Source: Gallionella straubiae
GTDB lineage: Bacteria; Pseudomonadota; Gammaproteobacteria; Burkholderiales; Gallionellaceae
Reading direction: 5' to 3'
Assembly: GCF_051257895.1 (NCBI RefSeq)
Contig: NZ_CP194331.1
Coordinates: 186,001 to 250,000 of the forward strand
DNA: 64,000 bases
Positions 50,114 to 58,679 of the stretch are shown in pieces. A model generated the notes under the pieces. That model made no database searches, was not told where the DNA came from, and saw only the letters and a list, made by a program, of their open reading frames with translations. The translations under genes were made by a program, and so were the position numbers. Within the stretch, counting starts at the first letter, position 1. The number at the start of each line of letters is the position of its first letter.

Positions 50114-51148
50114 TTAAATACTTCCGCCAAGGGTATCGAGCACCGTCTGCGCCAGGTCCGGCGCAAGGCAATCCACTTCGATGTTGCCCGGCATCGAGCG
50201 TAGCCAGGTGAGTTGGCGCTTCGCGAGCTGGCGCGTGGCGGCGATGCCGGTTTCCTGTAGTTGCGTTTCGTTGATCTCGCCTTCGAGATATTGCCAGGCC
50301 TGGCGGTAACCGACGCAACGCATCGAGGGCAGGTCGGGGTGCAGCGGGTATTTTTCGCGCAGCGCGCGCAGCTCATCCACCAGCCCCTGTTCGAGCATGG
50401 CCTTGAAGCGCGTGGCGATACGCGCGTGGAGTTGCGCACGGTCGGAGGGAACGAGGGCGATGGAGAGGATGCGGTAGGGCAGTTCGCCTTCTCCCCTCTC
50501 ACACTTGTGGGAGAGGGGCTGGGGGAGAGGGAAATGTGCGGCATCTTGCCCTCTCCCCAACCCTCTCCCGTCAACGGGAGAGGGGGCAGAAGTGAAGGGC
50601 TTTTTGATTAACGCGGACATCGGCTGCCCCGTGATGCGGTAGATTTCCATGGCACGCTGGATGCGCTGCGTGTCGTTGGGCGCGAGGCGCGCGGCGGTCT
50701 CCGCATCCACCTCGGCGAGTTGGCTGTGCAAATGCTGGATACCGTGTTGCGCGATCTCGGCGTCGAGTTCGGCGCGTATCTCCGGGTCGGCCTGTGGCAG
50801 GTCGCTCAGCCCCTCGCGCAGCGCCTTGAAGTAGAGCATGGTGCCACCGACCAGCAGCGGGATTTTTCCTCTTGCAGTGATGTCCGCCATCAGGCGCAGT
50901 GCGTCGTGGCGGAATGCGGCGGCGGAATAGGCCTCGGTCGGGTCTATGATGTCGATGAGGTGATGCGGTGCGCGCGCGAGGGTCGCGGCGTCCGGCTTGG
51001 CGGTGCCGATGTCCATGTCGCGGTACACCAGAGCCGAATCCACGCTGATGAGTTCTACCGGCAGGCGCTGCACGAGCTCCACCGCGACGCCGGTCTTGCC
51101 GCTCGCGGTGGGGCCCATGAGGAAGATGGCGGGGGGGAGGATATTCAT
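50114..51148 (-). CDS. miaA: tRNA dimethylallyltransferase MiaA with an inserted repeat peptide
   Basis: A 344-residue enzyme that prenylates A37 of tRNAs reading UNN codons. The P-loop GPTASGKTGVAVEL, DSALVYRDMDIGTAKPD and HHLIDIIDPTEAYSA are intact, as are the C-terminal segments MRCVGYRQAWQYLEG and TRQLAKRQLTWLRS. ATG 51148 is chosen over an upstream start in a repeat. Between GQPMSAL and LPYRILSIALVPSDR there are about 40 extra residues encoded by a REP element (50490-50589), in frame. The enzyme is probably still functional, since the insertion falls in a variable loop. Confidence 0.9.
   Translation of the reverse strand: MNILPPAIFLMGPTASGKTGVAVELVQRLPVELISVDSALVYRDMDIGTAKPDAATLARAPHHLIDIIDPTEAYSAAAFRHDALRLMADITARGKIPLLVGGTMLYFKALREGLSDLPQADPEIRAELDAEIAQHGIQHLHSQLAEVDAETAARLAPNDTQRIQRAMEIYRITGQPMSALIKKPFTSAPSPVDGRGLGRGQDAAHFPLPQPLSHKCERGEGELPYRILSIALVPSDRAQLHARIATRFKAMLEQGLVDELRALREKYPLHPDLPSMRCVGYRQAWQYLEGEINETQLQETGIAATRQLAKRQLTWLRSMPGNIEVDCLAPDLAQTVLDTLGGSI
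50490..50589 (+). repeat. REP element inside miaA
   Basis: Two palindromes in tandem: CCCCTCTC..GAGAGGGG (about 50493-50518) and CCCTCTCCCG..CGGGAGAGGG (about 50560-50585), joined by GGGGGAGAGGG and CCCTCTCCCC. The same family is found inside mutL (53993) and comEC (56132). It is read through in frame as part of MiaA. Confidence 0.85.
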
Positions 51149-51161
51149 AAAACCTGATTTA

Positions 51162-51231
51162 ACCACGAAGAGCACGAAGGGCACGAAGAACATACCGAAA
51201 TAAACTTCGTGATCTTCGTGTGCTTCGTGGT
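51162..51231 (-). terminator. Long imperfect hairpin between miaA and the transporter gene
   Basis: Left arm ACCACGAAGAGCACGAAGG... (51162-51188) and right arm ending GCTTCGTGGT (51205-51231) pair over 27 positions with a few mismatches, built from repeated CACGAAG units. It can act as a transcription terminator or mRNA end for the transporter gene. T runs follow on the plus strand. Confidence 0.6.
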
Positions 51232-51250
51232 GAGAGGGTTTTTTTCAGGT

Positions 51251-52669
51251 TCACGCCAACTCCCGGTCGCGTGTCTCGCGCATCAGGAACACCGCCAGCA
51301 AACTGATCGCCGCCGCGGCGGAGACATAATAGCCCACCCAGGCGAGGCCGCCGTGCAGCACCAGCTGCTGGGCGAGGTAGGGCGCGAGCGAGGCGCCGAG
51401 GATGCCGCCGAGGTTGTAGGCCGCGCCTGCGCCGGTGTAGCGCACCGCGGTCGGGAACAGCTCCGGCAGCAGCGCGCCCATCGGCGCGAAAGTCGCGCCC
51501 ATCAGGAACAACTCGATGGAGAGGAAGGCGGTGATGAGCATGGGCGAGCCGCTTGAGAGCATCGGCTCCATCAGGAAGCCGGAGAGCAGCGCCGCGCCGC
51601 CCGCGACGAGCAGCACCGGGCGGCGGCCATAGCGGTCGCCCGCGATCGCGGCAAGCGGCGTCGCGGCCGCCATGAACACGACGGCCACGCACAGCATGGA
51701 AAGGAACTGCGCGCGCGGGATGCCGAGCGTCGCGACGCCGTAGCTCAGCGAAAACACCGTGGAGATGTAGAACAGCGCGTAGCACACCACCATCGCCAGC
51801 GCGCCCAGCAGCAGGGGCAGGGCATGATTCCTGAACAATTCCACCAGCGGCAGTTTTTTATATTCCGTTCGTGGTGAGCCTGTCGAACCATGAACGACTT
51901 GCCCTTCGACAAGCTCATAACCAGCGACTTGGCTGGCGTTTTTTGGCAGCCTAGTCGAATGGCTAGTAGTTTCATCAGGGCGAACGGCCTGGATGGACTT
52001 GAGAAACACCGGCGTCTCCGCGAGCCTGAGCCGCACGTACAGGCCGACCATCACCAGCGCCGCGCTCGCGAGGAAGGGGATGCGCCAGCCCCAGGTGCGG
52101 AACTCGGCATCGTCGAGCAGGCTCGACAACAGCAGGAAGCCGCCGACCGCAAACAGGAAGCCGACGGGCGGCCCGAGCTGCGGAAACATGCCGAACCAGC
52201 CGCGCCTGCCCTTGGGCGCATATTCCGCCGCTAGCAAGGCCGCGCCGCCCCATTCCCCGCCGAGGCCGATGCCCTGGCCGAAGCGCAGCAGGCACAGCAG
52301 CGCGGGTGCGGCCCAGCCCACCATCTCGTAGCTCGGCAGCACGCCGATCAGCGTTGTGGAGATGCCCATCACCAGCAGCGAGGCGACCAAGGTGGTCTTG
52401 CGCCCGATGCGGTCGCCGAAATGCCCGAACAGCAGCGCGCCGAAGGGCCGCGCGAGGAACGCGATGCCGAAGGTGAGGAAGGCGTTCAGCGCCTGCGCCG
52501 CCGGATCGCCGCTTGGGAAGAACACCGGCCCGATCACCATCGCCACCGCGAGGCCGTAGATGTAGAAATCGTAGAACTCGATGGCGGTGCCGATGAAGGA
52601 GGCGAAGGCGATGCGCGTGGTGGCTGGGTGTTTCACTATCAGTTCATCAGCAATTTTAACTAGCGGCAC
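51251..52669 (-). CDS. MFS transporter, metabolite:H+ symporter type, with inserted repeat peptide
   Basis: A 472-residue, 12-helix transporter of the MHS (ProP/ShiA-like) family: SFIGTAIEFYDFYIYGLAVAMV, the loop 2-3 motif FGHFGDRIGRKTTLV, RFGQGIGLGGEWGGAALLAAEYAP. The substrate is probably a dicarboxylate, betaine, shikimate or similar solute. In the central loop, after AVRPDE and before KLPLVELFRNH, lie some 37 extra residues (THSTRLPKNASQVAGYELVE-like) encoded by two repeat elements at 51865-51975. Without them the length would be the usual 435. The start at 52669 (MPLVKIADELIVKHP) is supported by family length. Confidence 0.85.
   Translation of the reverse strand: MPLVKIADELIVKHPATTRIAFASFIGTAIEFYDFYIYGLAVAMVIGPVFFPSGDPAAQALNAFLTFGIAFLARPFGALLFGHFGDRIGRKTTLVASLLVMGISTTLIGVLPSYEMVGWAAPALLCLLRFGQGIGLGGEWGGAALLAAEYAPKGRRGWFGMFPQLGPPVGFLFAVGGFLLLSSLLDDAEFRTWGWRIPFLASAALVMVGLYVRLRLAETPVFLKSIQAVRPDETTSHSTRLPKNASQVAGYELVEGQVVHGSTGSPRTEYKKLPLVELFRNHALPLLLGALAMVVCYALFYISTVFSLSYGVATLGIPRAQFLSMLCVAVVFMAAATPLAAIAGDRYGRRPVLLVAGGAALLSGFLMEPMLSSGSPMLITAFLSIELFLMGATFAPMGALLPELFPTAVRYTGAGAAYNLGGILGASLAPYLAQQLVLHGGLAWVGYYVSAAAAISLLAVFLMRETRDRELA
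51865..51975 (+). repeat. Two repeat elements inside the MFS transporter gene
   Basis: The first is the widely seen palindrome TTCGTGGTGAGCCTGTCGAA with the inverted partner CTTCGACAAGCTCA (51873-51916). The second is the 33-base hairpin CGACTTGGCTG..CAGCCTAGTCG (51925-51957) plus AATGGCTA, shared with 39044 and 42523. Both are read in frame as a loop insertion. Confidence 0.8.
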
Positions 52670-52676
52670 TCCATTG

Positions 52677-53141
52677 TTATTTTTCGCTTATGCCTTGATG
52701 GAACCAATCTTTAATTGGAATTTTTATAAAGTCACACTTTTCTGATGCCAAGATAGCTACAGAATAAAGCACGACAGCGACAATTGTTCCTAGTGTCCAC
52801 CGAACCAATTTTTGGAACCAAAGTATCCATGTGTCCCGTCGTTCGGCTTTCCTTTGCGCTTTACCGTGCTCCAAAGATAGTGTCGAACGAGAGCGATATT
52901 CACCTAGTTTTTCTACAATCTCGATCGACTCGATAATGAATCCCTCGATTAACGGCAACCCTCCGGTTCCTGATGGGTTTTTCTGAAATTGCATTGATAA
53001 CGAACCGTGTCCTTTCCCTCTTGAAAATAGCTCAATTCCATCATGAGTGAGATTATCATTGATGCTCTGCAAATATTTCTTGAGATTGATAAGGTTTGGC
53101 TGAATATCTTCAAAAAACTTGCTTCCATTGTCATTGTTCAT
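52677..53141 (-). CDS. Hypothetical protein with a C-terminal membrane segment
   Basis: A 154-residue protein, MNNDNGSKFFEDIQPNLINLKKYLQSINDNL..., with one membrane helix near residues 118-138 (WTLGTIVAVVLYSVAILA) and a short charged tail. AAGGA lies about 8 bases before ATG 53141, preferred to an upstream TTG. The gene is AT-rich (about 40% GC by eye) amid GC-rich neighbours, and no family is recognised. It lies between the transporter and mutL on the same strand and looks recently acquired. Confidence 0.6.
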   Translation of the reverse strand: MNNDNGSKFFEDIQPNLINLKKYLQSINDNLTHDGIELFSRGKGHGSLSMQFQKNPSGTGGLPLIEGFIIESIEIVEKLGEYRSRSTLSLEHGKAQRKAERRDTWILWFQKLVRWTLGTIVAVVLYSVAILASEKCDFIKIPIKDWFHQGISEK

Positions 53142-53201
53142 TTTTTGATCCTTCAAGTTAGCTGCCAACAGTCTAAATAAGCTGAATCTATTTTAACCAA
53201 G

Positions 53202-55055
53202 TCATTTTCCCCGCATGAACATCCTGTCGAGATCGCCTAGGCTCAACTGGAACCAGGTCGGCCTGCCGTGGTTGCACTGTCCGGCGCGTTCGGTCTGTTC
53301 CATCTCGCGCAGCAGCACGTTCATTTCGGTAATACTGAGGATGCGGTTGGCGCGTACTGCGGCGTGGCAGGCGAGGGTGGCGAGCAGTTCATTGCGGCGC
53401 TCGGTGAGCGCGCGCGAAGCGCCGAACTCGCGCAGTTCGTGCAGCACCTCGAATGCCACCGTCTCGGCCTCGTCCTGCCTCAGCATCGCGGGTATCGCGC
53501 GCACCGCGAGCTGTGTGGGGGAGAGCGGAGCGAGGTCGAAGCCTAGTGTCTTCAGCACATCCTGTTCGGCTTCCACCGTCGCGACATCCAGCGGCTCGGC
53601 ATAGAAGCTCACCGGGATCAGCAGCGGCTGCGCGGCGATCTGCTTCTCGTCCAGCGCGGCCTTGAGGCGCTCGTACACGATGCGCTCGTGCGCCGCGTGC
53701 ATGTCCACGACCACGAGGCCATGCGCATTCTGCGCGAGGATGTAGATGCCGGAGAGTTGGGCGAGGGCGTAGCCGAGGGGGTGCTCAGTCTGTTGCAGAA
53801 TGGGTTGAGCGTAGCGATACCCATCGTTTGCTTGCGATGAGGGTTGATGGGTATCGCTACGCTCAACCCATCCTACGTTGCCGGCTTCCTGATTGCGCAC
53901 CACGGCAGCTTCTTCCCAAAGTTTATAGGCTGCCTGAGATTGTGCGGCACTGAACGACATGGGTTGCTGATAGGTCGGGCGTGATTGCTTCGCCCCCTCT
54001 CCCCAGCCCTCTCCCCCGAGGGGAGAGGGGTTGGTTTGGGCGGGGGTTGATGCTGCCGTATTTTCTGCCATCGGCGCGCTCAGCGCCTCCTGCAAGGCAT
54101 GGAAGATGAACTGGTGCACGCCCTGGCTTTCGCGGAAGCGCACCTCGCTCTTGGCCGGGTGCACGTTCACGTCCACCTGCTCCGGCGGCAGGTCGAGGAA
54201 CAGCACGAAGGCCGCGTGGCGCTGGTGGTGCAGGATGTCCTGGTAGGCCTGGCGCAGCGCGTGGCTCGCGACCTTGTCGCGTACGAAGCGGCCGTTGACG
54301 AAGAAGTATTGCGCGTCGCGCGAGCCGCGCGAATAGGCGGGCAGCGCGGCGAGTCCCTGCAGCGCCAGGTTTGCGGTTTGCCGCTCCACCGGCACGGCGG
54401 CGTGACCGAACTCCTCGCCGAGGATCGTGGAGATGCGTGCGGCAGGCGGCTGCGCGGGCAGTTGCCAGACGGTCTTGCCGTTGTGTTGCAGCGAGAACGC
54501 GACATCGGGACGCGACAGCGCGATGCGCTTGAAGGTTTCTTCGCAGTGGGCGAATTCGGTGGACTCGGACTTCAGGAACTTGCGCCGCGCCGGCGTGTTG
54601 AAATACAACTCGCGCAACTCCACCGTGGTGCCTTGCGACTGGCTGGCCGGAACGGGGGGGCTGAGCCGGCCGTCGATCGCCTCGACCTTCCAGCCATGGG
54701 CGTCGGCTGCGGTGCGGCTGGTCAGGGCGAGTTGCGCCACCGCCGCCATGCTCGCCAAGGCCTCGCCGCGAAAGCCCATGCTGGCAACTTTCTGCAAATC
54801 ATCCAGCGACGCGATCTTGCTGGTGGCGTGGCGCATCAGCGCCAGCGGCAGATCATCCCTGGCGATGCCCTTGCCGTTGTCGCGCACCCGCAATAATTTG
54901 ACGCCGCCGCCTTCCAGCTGCACCGCGATGTCGGAAGCATTCGCGTCGAGGCTGTTCTCCAGCAGTTCCTTGAGCGCCGACGCAGGGCGCTCGATCACTT
55001 CGCCGGCGGCGATTTGATTGATGAGCAGGTCGGGCAACAGGCGGATGGCAGGCAT
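53202..55055 (-). CDS. mutL: DNA mismatch repair protein MutL with inserted repeat peptides
   Basis: A 617-residue MutL. The GHKL ATPase motifs are ELLENSLDANA, DNGKGI and GFRGEALASMAAV. The C-terminal domain carries DMHAAHERIVYE, close to the endonuclease motif DQHA-x2-E-x4-E, together with ACHAAVRAN and QCNHGRPTW, so it probably nicks DNA as in MutH-less bacteria. The linker (roughly residues 340-420) contains two repeat-encoded peptides: PSPLGGEGWGEG and VGWVERSDTHQPSS...DGYRYAQPI. ATG 55055 gives MPAIRLLPDLLINQIAAGEVIERP. Confidence 0.92.
   Translation of the reverse strand: MPAIRLLPDLLINQIAAGEVIERPASALKELLENSLDANASDIAVQLEGGGVKLLRVRDNGKGIARDDLPLALMRHATSKIASLDDLQKVASMGFRGEALASMAAVAQLALTSRTAADAHGWKVEAIDGRLSPPVPASQSQGTTVELRELYFNTPARRKFLKSESTEFAHCEETFKRIALSRPDVAFSLQHNGKTVWQLPAQPPAARISTILGEEFGHAAVPVERQTANLALQGLAALPAYSRGSRDAQYFFVNGRFVRDKVASHALRQAYQDILHHQRHAAFVLFLDLPPEQVDVNVHPAKSEVRFRESQGVHQFIFHALQEALSAPMAENTAASTPAQTNPSPLGGEGWGEGAKQSRPTYQQPMSFSAAQSQAAYKLWEEAAVVRNQEAGNVGWVERSDTHQPSSQANDGYRYAQPILQQTEHPLGYALAQLSGIYILAQNAHGLVVVDMHAAHERIVYERLKAALDEKQIAAQPLLIPVSFYAEPLDVATVEAEQDVLKTLGFDLAPLSPTQLAVRAIPAMLRQDEAETVAFEVLHELREFGASRALTERRNELLATLACHAAVRANRILSITEMNVLLREMEQTERAGQCNHGRPTWFQLSLGDLDRMFMRGK
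53800..53871 (+). repeat. 26-bp perfect inverted repeat inside mutL
   Basis: ATGGGTTGAGCGTAGCGATA followed by CCCATC (53800-53825) is exactly mirrored at 53846-53871 around a 20-base loop. It is the same family as the repeats at 39017 and 34440. On the mutL strand it encodes VGWVERSDTHQ, a peptide seen wherever this element falls in that frame. Confidence 0.9.
53993..54030 (+). repeat. REP element (CCCTCTCCCC type) inside mutL
   Basis: CCCCTCTCCCC followed by AGCCCTCTCCCCCGAGGGGA and GAGGGG forms a palindrome and is read in frame in the MutL linker. It matches the elements inside miaA and comEC. Confidence 0.85.
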
Positions 55056-55165
55056 TTCGATAAACAGGCAGTGTGGCAATTCGCCGCAGATTATAGCGGA
55101 TGGGTCGGGTTATAATCGCCGCCGGAGAAACGATTCATCAACGAAATTTTAAAGGGCAGGACGAA

Positions 55166-55630
55166 ATGACAGCGGAACAGAACGGCAAGACTTACGAGGT
55201 GGGATTCCTCATGGAGAAATTCCAGCATATCTTCTACATAAGCTGCCCGGACGACTCGGAGGCCAAGACCTTCGCGCATGCCGTCTTCCACTATTACGAT
55301 ACACCGGACGATTGGGGGCGGAAGCGGGGCATCACGACCATCGCCCCGATCAAGCCCACCAACTGCCTGCCGGATTTCCTGCATATAGGCATGGTGTCCA
55401 AGGAAGAGTTGCCCATGCCGGAAGAAAACGCGGAATCGCACCAGGCCGTCAAGAAGGCGATTCAGAAGGTCATGGAGGCGGGTCAAGTGCCGATGGCCAT
55501 CTACGACGAAGAAAAGAAAATAATGACCGTCTATGCGACAAAGGAAGTGGAGGCGGTTCCGCAGGACGGCGCATCCAGCGTGGTGCAGAATTTCAGCAAT
55601 TTCGGGGGCATCCCGGGCCAGAAAAAATAG
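55166..55630 (+). CDS. Conserved-looking hypothetical protein
   Basis: A 154-residue soluble protein: MTAEQNGKTYEVGFLMEKFQHIFYISCPDDSEAKTFAHAVFHYYDTPDD..., with TTIAPIKPTNCLPDFLHIG and a C-terminal IMTVYATKEVEAV. AAAGGGCAGGA precedes ATG 55166. Codon use matches the GC-rich backbone, so it is probably native. It is divergent from mutL and convergent with comEC. I recognise no family; the pattern of alternating strands and helices suggests a small alpha/beta domain. Confidence 0.7.
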   Translation: MTAEQNGKTYEVGFLMEKFQHIFYISCPDDSEAKTFAHAVFHYYDTPDDWGRKRGITTIAPIKPTNCLPDFLHIGMVSKEELPMPEENAESHQAVKKAIQKVMEAGQVPMAIYDEEKKIMTVYATKEVEAVPQDGASSVVQNFSNFGGIPGQKK

Positions 55631-55633
55631 GCC

Positions 55634-57262
55634 TCACGGGCGCGGCGCATGCGTCCAGTAACGGCGATGCGTCTTGCGGTAGCGTTCCACCTCCAAACCC
55701 TGCGCGCTCATCTCGACCAGGATCGCGCCGTCCTCGTCCGAGCGCAGCAGTTCCGCGCCGCTGTCGGCGTAGCGTTGCAGCACCTCTTCCCTGGGGTGGC
55801 CGAAGCGGTTGCGGTAGCCGGCGGTGAACACCGCATAGTCCGGCAGCGTGGCGGCGACGAAATCAAAACTTGATGAGCTTCTGCTGCCGTGGTGCGGCGC
55901 GACCAGCAGGCTGGTGGACAGCCTGTCCGCATGTTCCCGGATCAGGCGCGCTTCCGATTCCTTCTCGATGTCCCCTGCCAGCAGCACGCTGTGCTTGCCG
56001 ATGCCGATGCACAGCACGCAACTCCGGTCGTTGTCGTGCGGCTTCTTCGCACCGCTGTCCGGTGCGGGGTGCAATATCTCGAATTGCACGCCGTCCCAGT
56101 TCCAGCGTTCGCCGTCCCGGCAGCGTCTTGGCTCCCCTCTCCCGTTTGCGGGAGAGGGGGTGGGGGAGAGGGCTGGCGATTGCAGCAGCGGATGTGTCGC
56201 AGCCAGCGAGGACGAAACCCACCCGACCGGCATCGCCTGCATGACCGAGGCGGCGCCGCCGGTGTGGTCGCTGTCGTCGTGGCTGAGCACCAGGCCATCC
56301 AGTCCGGCGATGCCGAGCGCGCGCAAGGTGGGGATCAGGATGCGGTTGCCGCTGTCGGCCTCGCCGGAAAAATCCGGGCCGGCGTCGTAGAGCAGCGCGT
56401 GATTGCGGGTCTGCGCGGCGACTGCCAGCCCCTGCCCGACATCGAAGACGATCAGGCGTAGCGCGCCCGGCGCGGGAGCTTCCGGCTTGTTCAGGAACAT
56501 CGGCAACAGCAGTAGAACACCCAGCCAGCGCGCCGGGAAGCCGCGCGGCAGCAACATCCACAAAGCGCCCAGCATTGCGGCCACGATAGTCCACGGAGGT
56601 GGTGCGTGCTGCGTCCACACCGGCTGCGGCAGGGCGTTCAGCCATTCGAGGAAACGCATCGTGCCATCCATCGCGAGATGCGCCAGCCACAGCGGCGCCT
56701 CGATGGGCAGCGCCGCGCCGAGCAGCGCGAGCGGCACGACGATGAGGCTCACCAGCGGGATCGCGACCGCGTTGGCGATGGGCGAGACCAGCGAGGCCTG
56801 CTGGAACAGCCCGAGCAGCAGCGGCGTCAGCCCGACGGCCATCGCCCATTGCACGTTGGTGTACTCCGCCAGCCAATGGGATTTTTCCAGCCGGTGCGCG
56901 GTGACGTAGAGGATCAGCGCCACCGCGCCGAATGACAGCCAGAAGCCCGCCGACATCACCGCCCACGGGTCGGGAACCAGCACGCCGAGCAGCGCGATGG
57001 AGAGGATCTGGCCGGGCGAGAAATTGCGGTTCAGCCACAGCGCGGCGGCGACCGCGCCGACCATGTATACGGTGCGCTGTGCGGGCACGGCGAAGCCGGA
57101 CAGCAGCGCGTAGCCGAGAGCCGTAAGCAATGCAGCCACGGCGGCGGCCTTGCGCGCGGGCAGGAATAAAGTCAGCCGCGCGCTGCACCGCCACAGCCAG
57201 TAACAGATTGCGAAGCCGAGGCTGGCGAGCATGGTGATATGCAGGCCGGAGATGCTAATAAA
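55634..57262 (-). pseudogene. comEC: comEC (DNA uptake channel) cut off at its 5' part by an insertion
   Basis: The remaining 540 or so codons cover the later part of the Competence membrane domain and the metallo-beta-lactamase-like domain of ComEC/Rec2 (GLVLSHDDSDHTGGAASVMQ, LVAPHHGSRSSSS). The conserved SISGLHITMLASLGF is present just upstream of the ATG at 57232. Homology stops at about 57262 and an in-frame TAA occurs at 57278-57280. A full ComEC has about 230 more residues at its start. A REP (56132-56172) lies in frame in the beta-lactamase part. The missing part may lie beyond 64000. Confidence 0.85.
56132..56172 (+). repeat. REP element inside comEC
   Basis: CCCCTCTCCCG..CGGGAGAGGGGG followed by TGGGGGAGAGGG, the same family as in miaA and mutL. 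It encodes PSPANGRGE in the ComEC frame. Confidence 0.85.
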
Positions 57263-57310
57263 GTAACCATTAAAACATTAAATAAGAATGTAGCAAGTTA
57301 ATAAAAACAA

Positions 57311-57748
57311 CTACTTAGAAAGCTCAGAACGAATGCTCGTAGCGACCGTGCTCAAGCTCTTGTCCAGTTCGCCGCTTTCAACCGCTTTCATCAGTAATTC
57401 GATAGCGGGGATCAAAGTGGCAAGGTTTTCTACCTCGATGCCCGTCTTGCCTTTCGCCAATTCAAGCCGTTTATTCGCATAGCGAACCTCAAATACCAGC
57501 TTGCCATCAGCGTTCCGATACCACCACGGGCGAATCTTGTGATTGTGTTCAGCTTGAGTCTTTTCGCCAGTTTCCGACTTGACCGTTCTCATACGCTTGA
57601 TGATGTACTCACGCCCATCTGTCTTCGCTTTCACGCATTCGATCTGTTCACGAAGTTTTTCAATCACCCTGATTTGCCGATGTAACGCTGGCGGCAGCTT
57701 GTTCGATTTAACTGCGGTTACAACCTTCAATTTGTCGAGAAATGTCAT
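57311..57748 (-). CDS. Island hypothetical protein (possibly DUF6641-like)
   Basis: A 145-residue basic protein, MTFLDKLKVVTAVKSNKLPPALHRQIRVIEKLREQIE..., with IRPWWYRNADGKLVFEVRYANKRLELAKGKTGIEV and a helical C-terminus. GGAGG lies 8 bases before ATG 57748, preferred to the in-frame codon at 57763. It is the first gene of the AT-rich island inside comEC. Its pattern resembles small proteins of plasmids and islands grouped as DUF6641; that match is from memory. Function unknown. Confidence 0.65.
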   Translation of the reverse strand: MTFLDKLKVVTAVKSNKLPPALHRQIRVIEKLREQIECVKAKTDGREYIIKRMRTVKSETGEKTQAEHNHKIRPWWYRNADGKLVFEVRYANKRLELAKGKTGIEVENLATLIPAIELLMKAVESGELDKSLSTVATSIRSELSK

Positions 57749-57921
57749 TTCAAAATCCTCCAATAATTAAGTAAGGCAGTCGGCAAAACAACCGAAAGAT
57801 GAGGCATAACCCATGTTTGTCTAGTTATGATCCATAGAGGCATAATATCCAGTAACTATCTGAGCGTACACGGTTATTTAGATATAATGCCCTATCTACA
57901 ATAACCAGATTAAAGGCAGTT

Positions 57922-58185
57922 ATGTTTGAATTGGGACAGGTTGTGGCTACGCCAGCGGCGTTGGCAATACTGGAAGAAAACGGACTGGGATATTCAGCGT
58001 TGCTGTATCGGCATCAAAGTCTTGAAAGCGTTGAACTTGATGATGAAGATCGACAAGCAAACCTCAATGCTGTGAAAAATGGCGAACGAATCTTGTCACG
58101 GTATACAGTCAACGGCACGAAGCTGTATGTGATCACCGAATGGGACAGGTCAGTTACTACGTTGCTGCTGGCGGAAGAGTATTAG
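57922..58185 (+). CDS. Small plasmid/island-type hypothetical protein
   Basis: An 87-residue acidic protein: MFELGQVVATPAALAILEENGLGYSALLYRHQSLE..., NGERILSRYTVNGTKLYVITEWDRSVTTLLLAEEY. AAAGG precedes ATG 57922. Proteins of this pattern are common on plasmids and integrative elements and are sometimes labelled as plasmid-related or as restriction subunits without evidence. No catalytic motif is visible. It precedes the nuclease gene by 32 bases. Confidence 0.7.
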   Translation: MFELGQVVATPAALAILEENGLGYSALLYRHQSLESVELDDEDRQANLNAVKNGERILSRYTVNGTKLYVITEWDRSVTTLLLAEEY

Positions 58186-58217
58186 AATGCTGGCATCACT
58201 AACTGATGCCACCATCT

Positions 58218-58679
58218 ATGAAATTGTTACTCGCCACACTTGCCCTCACTCTATCCTTTCCCGCTTGGGCTGACTTCACGGGCAATGTCGTCGGAGTAGC
58301 TGACGGTGACACCATCACTGTACTAGACGAAAACAAGATTCAGCACAAAGTGCGACTGGCAGAAATTGATGCTCCCGAAAAAGCTCAGGCATTCGGCAAC
58401 AAGTCGAAGCAAGCATTATCGGCACTGGTGTTTGACAAGCAGGTGTCAGTAGTCGAACAGGGGCAAGACAGGTACAAGCGTACAATCGGCAGGGTCTATC
58501 AGGGTGACGTTGACGTAAGTGCTGAACAGGTCAAGCAGGGAATGGCGTGGGTGTATCGGAAATACTCGAAGGACAAAACGCTATTGCCGCTTGAAGATGA
58601 AGCCAAGTCGCAACGGCTTGGACTGTGGGCTGACAGTAATCCCACTCCGCCGTGGGAATGGCGGCATTCAAAGCGTTAG
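58218..58679 (+). CDS. Secreted staphylococcal-nuclease-like thermonuclease
   Basis: A 153-residue protein with a signal peptide (MKLLLATLALTLSFPAWA) and an SNase domain: VVGVADGDTITVLDENKIQHKVRLAEIDAPEKAQAFG, then YKRTIGRVYQGDVDVSAEQVKQGMAWVYRKY. The catalytic Arg, Asp and Glu pattern (RLAEIDAPE and KRTIGRV) is present. It should cleave DNA or RNA in the periplasm. ATG 58218 is preferred to ATG 58206 because it gives a standard signal peptide. Such genes are common on conjugative elements. Confidence 0.8.
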   Translation: MKLLLATLALTLSFPAWADFTGNVVGVADGDTITVLDENKIQHKVRLAEIDAPEKAQAFGNKSKQALSALVFDKQVSVVEQGQDRYKRTIGRVYQGDVDVSAEQVKQGMAWVYRKYSKDKTLLPLEDEAKSQRLGLWADSNPTPPWEWRHSKR

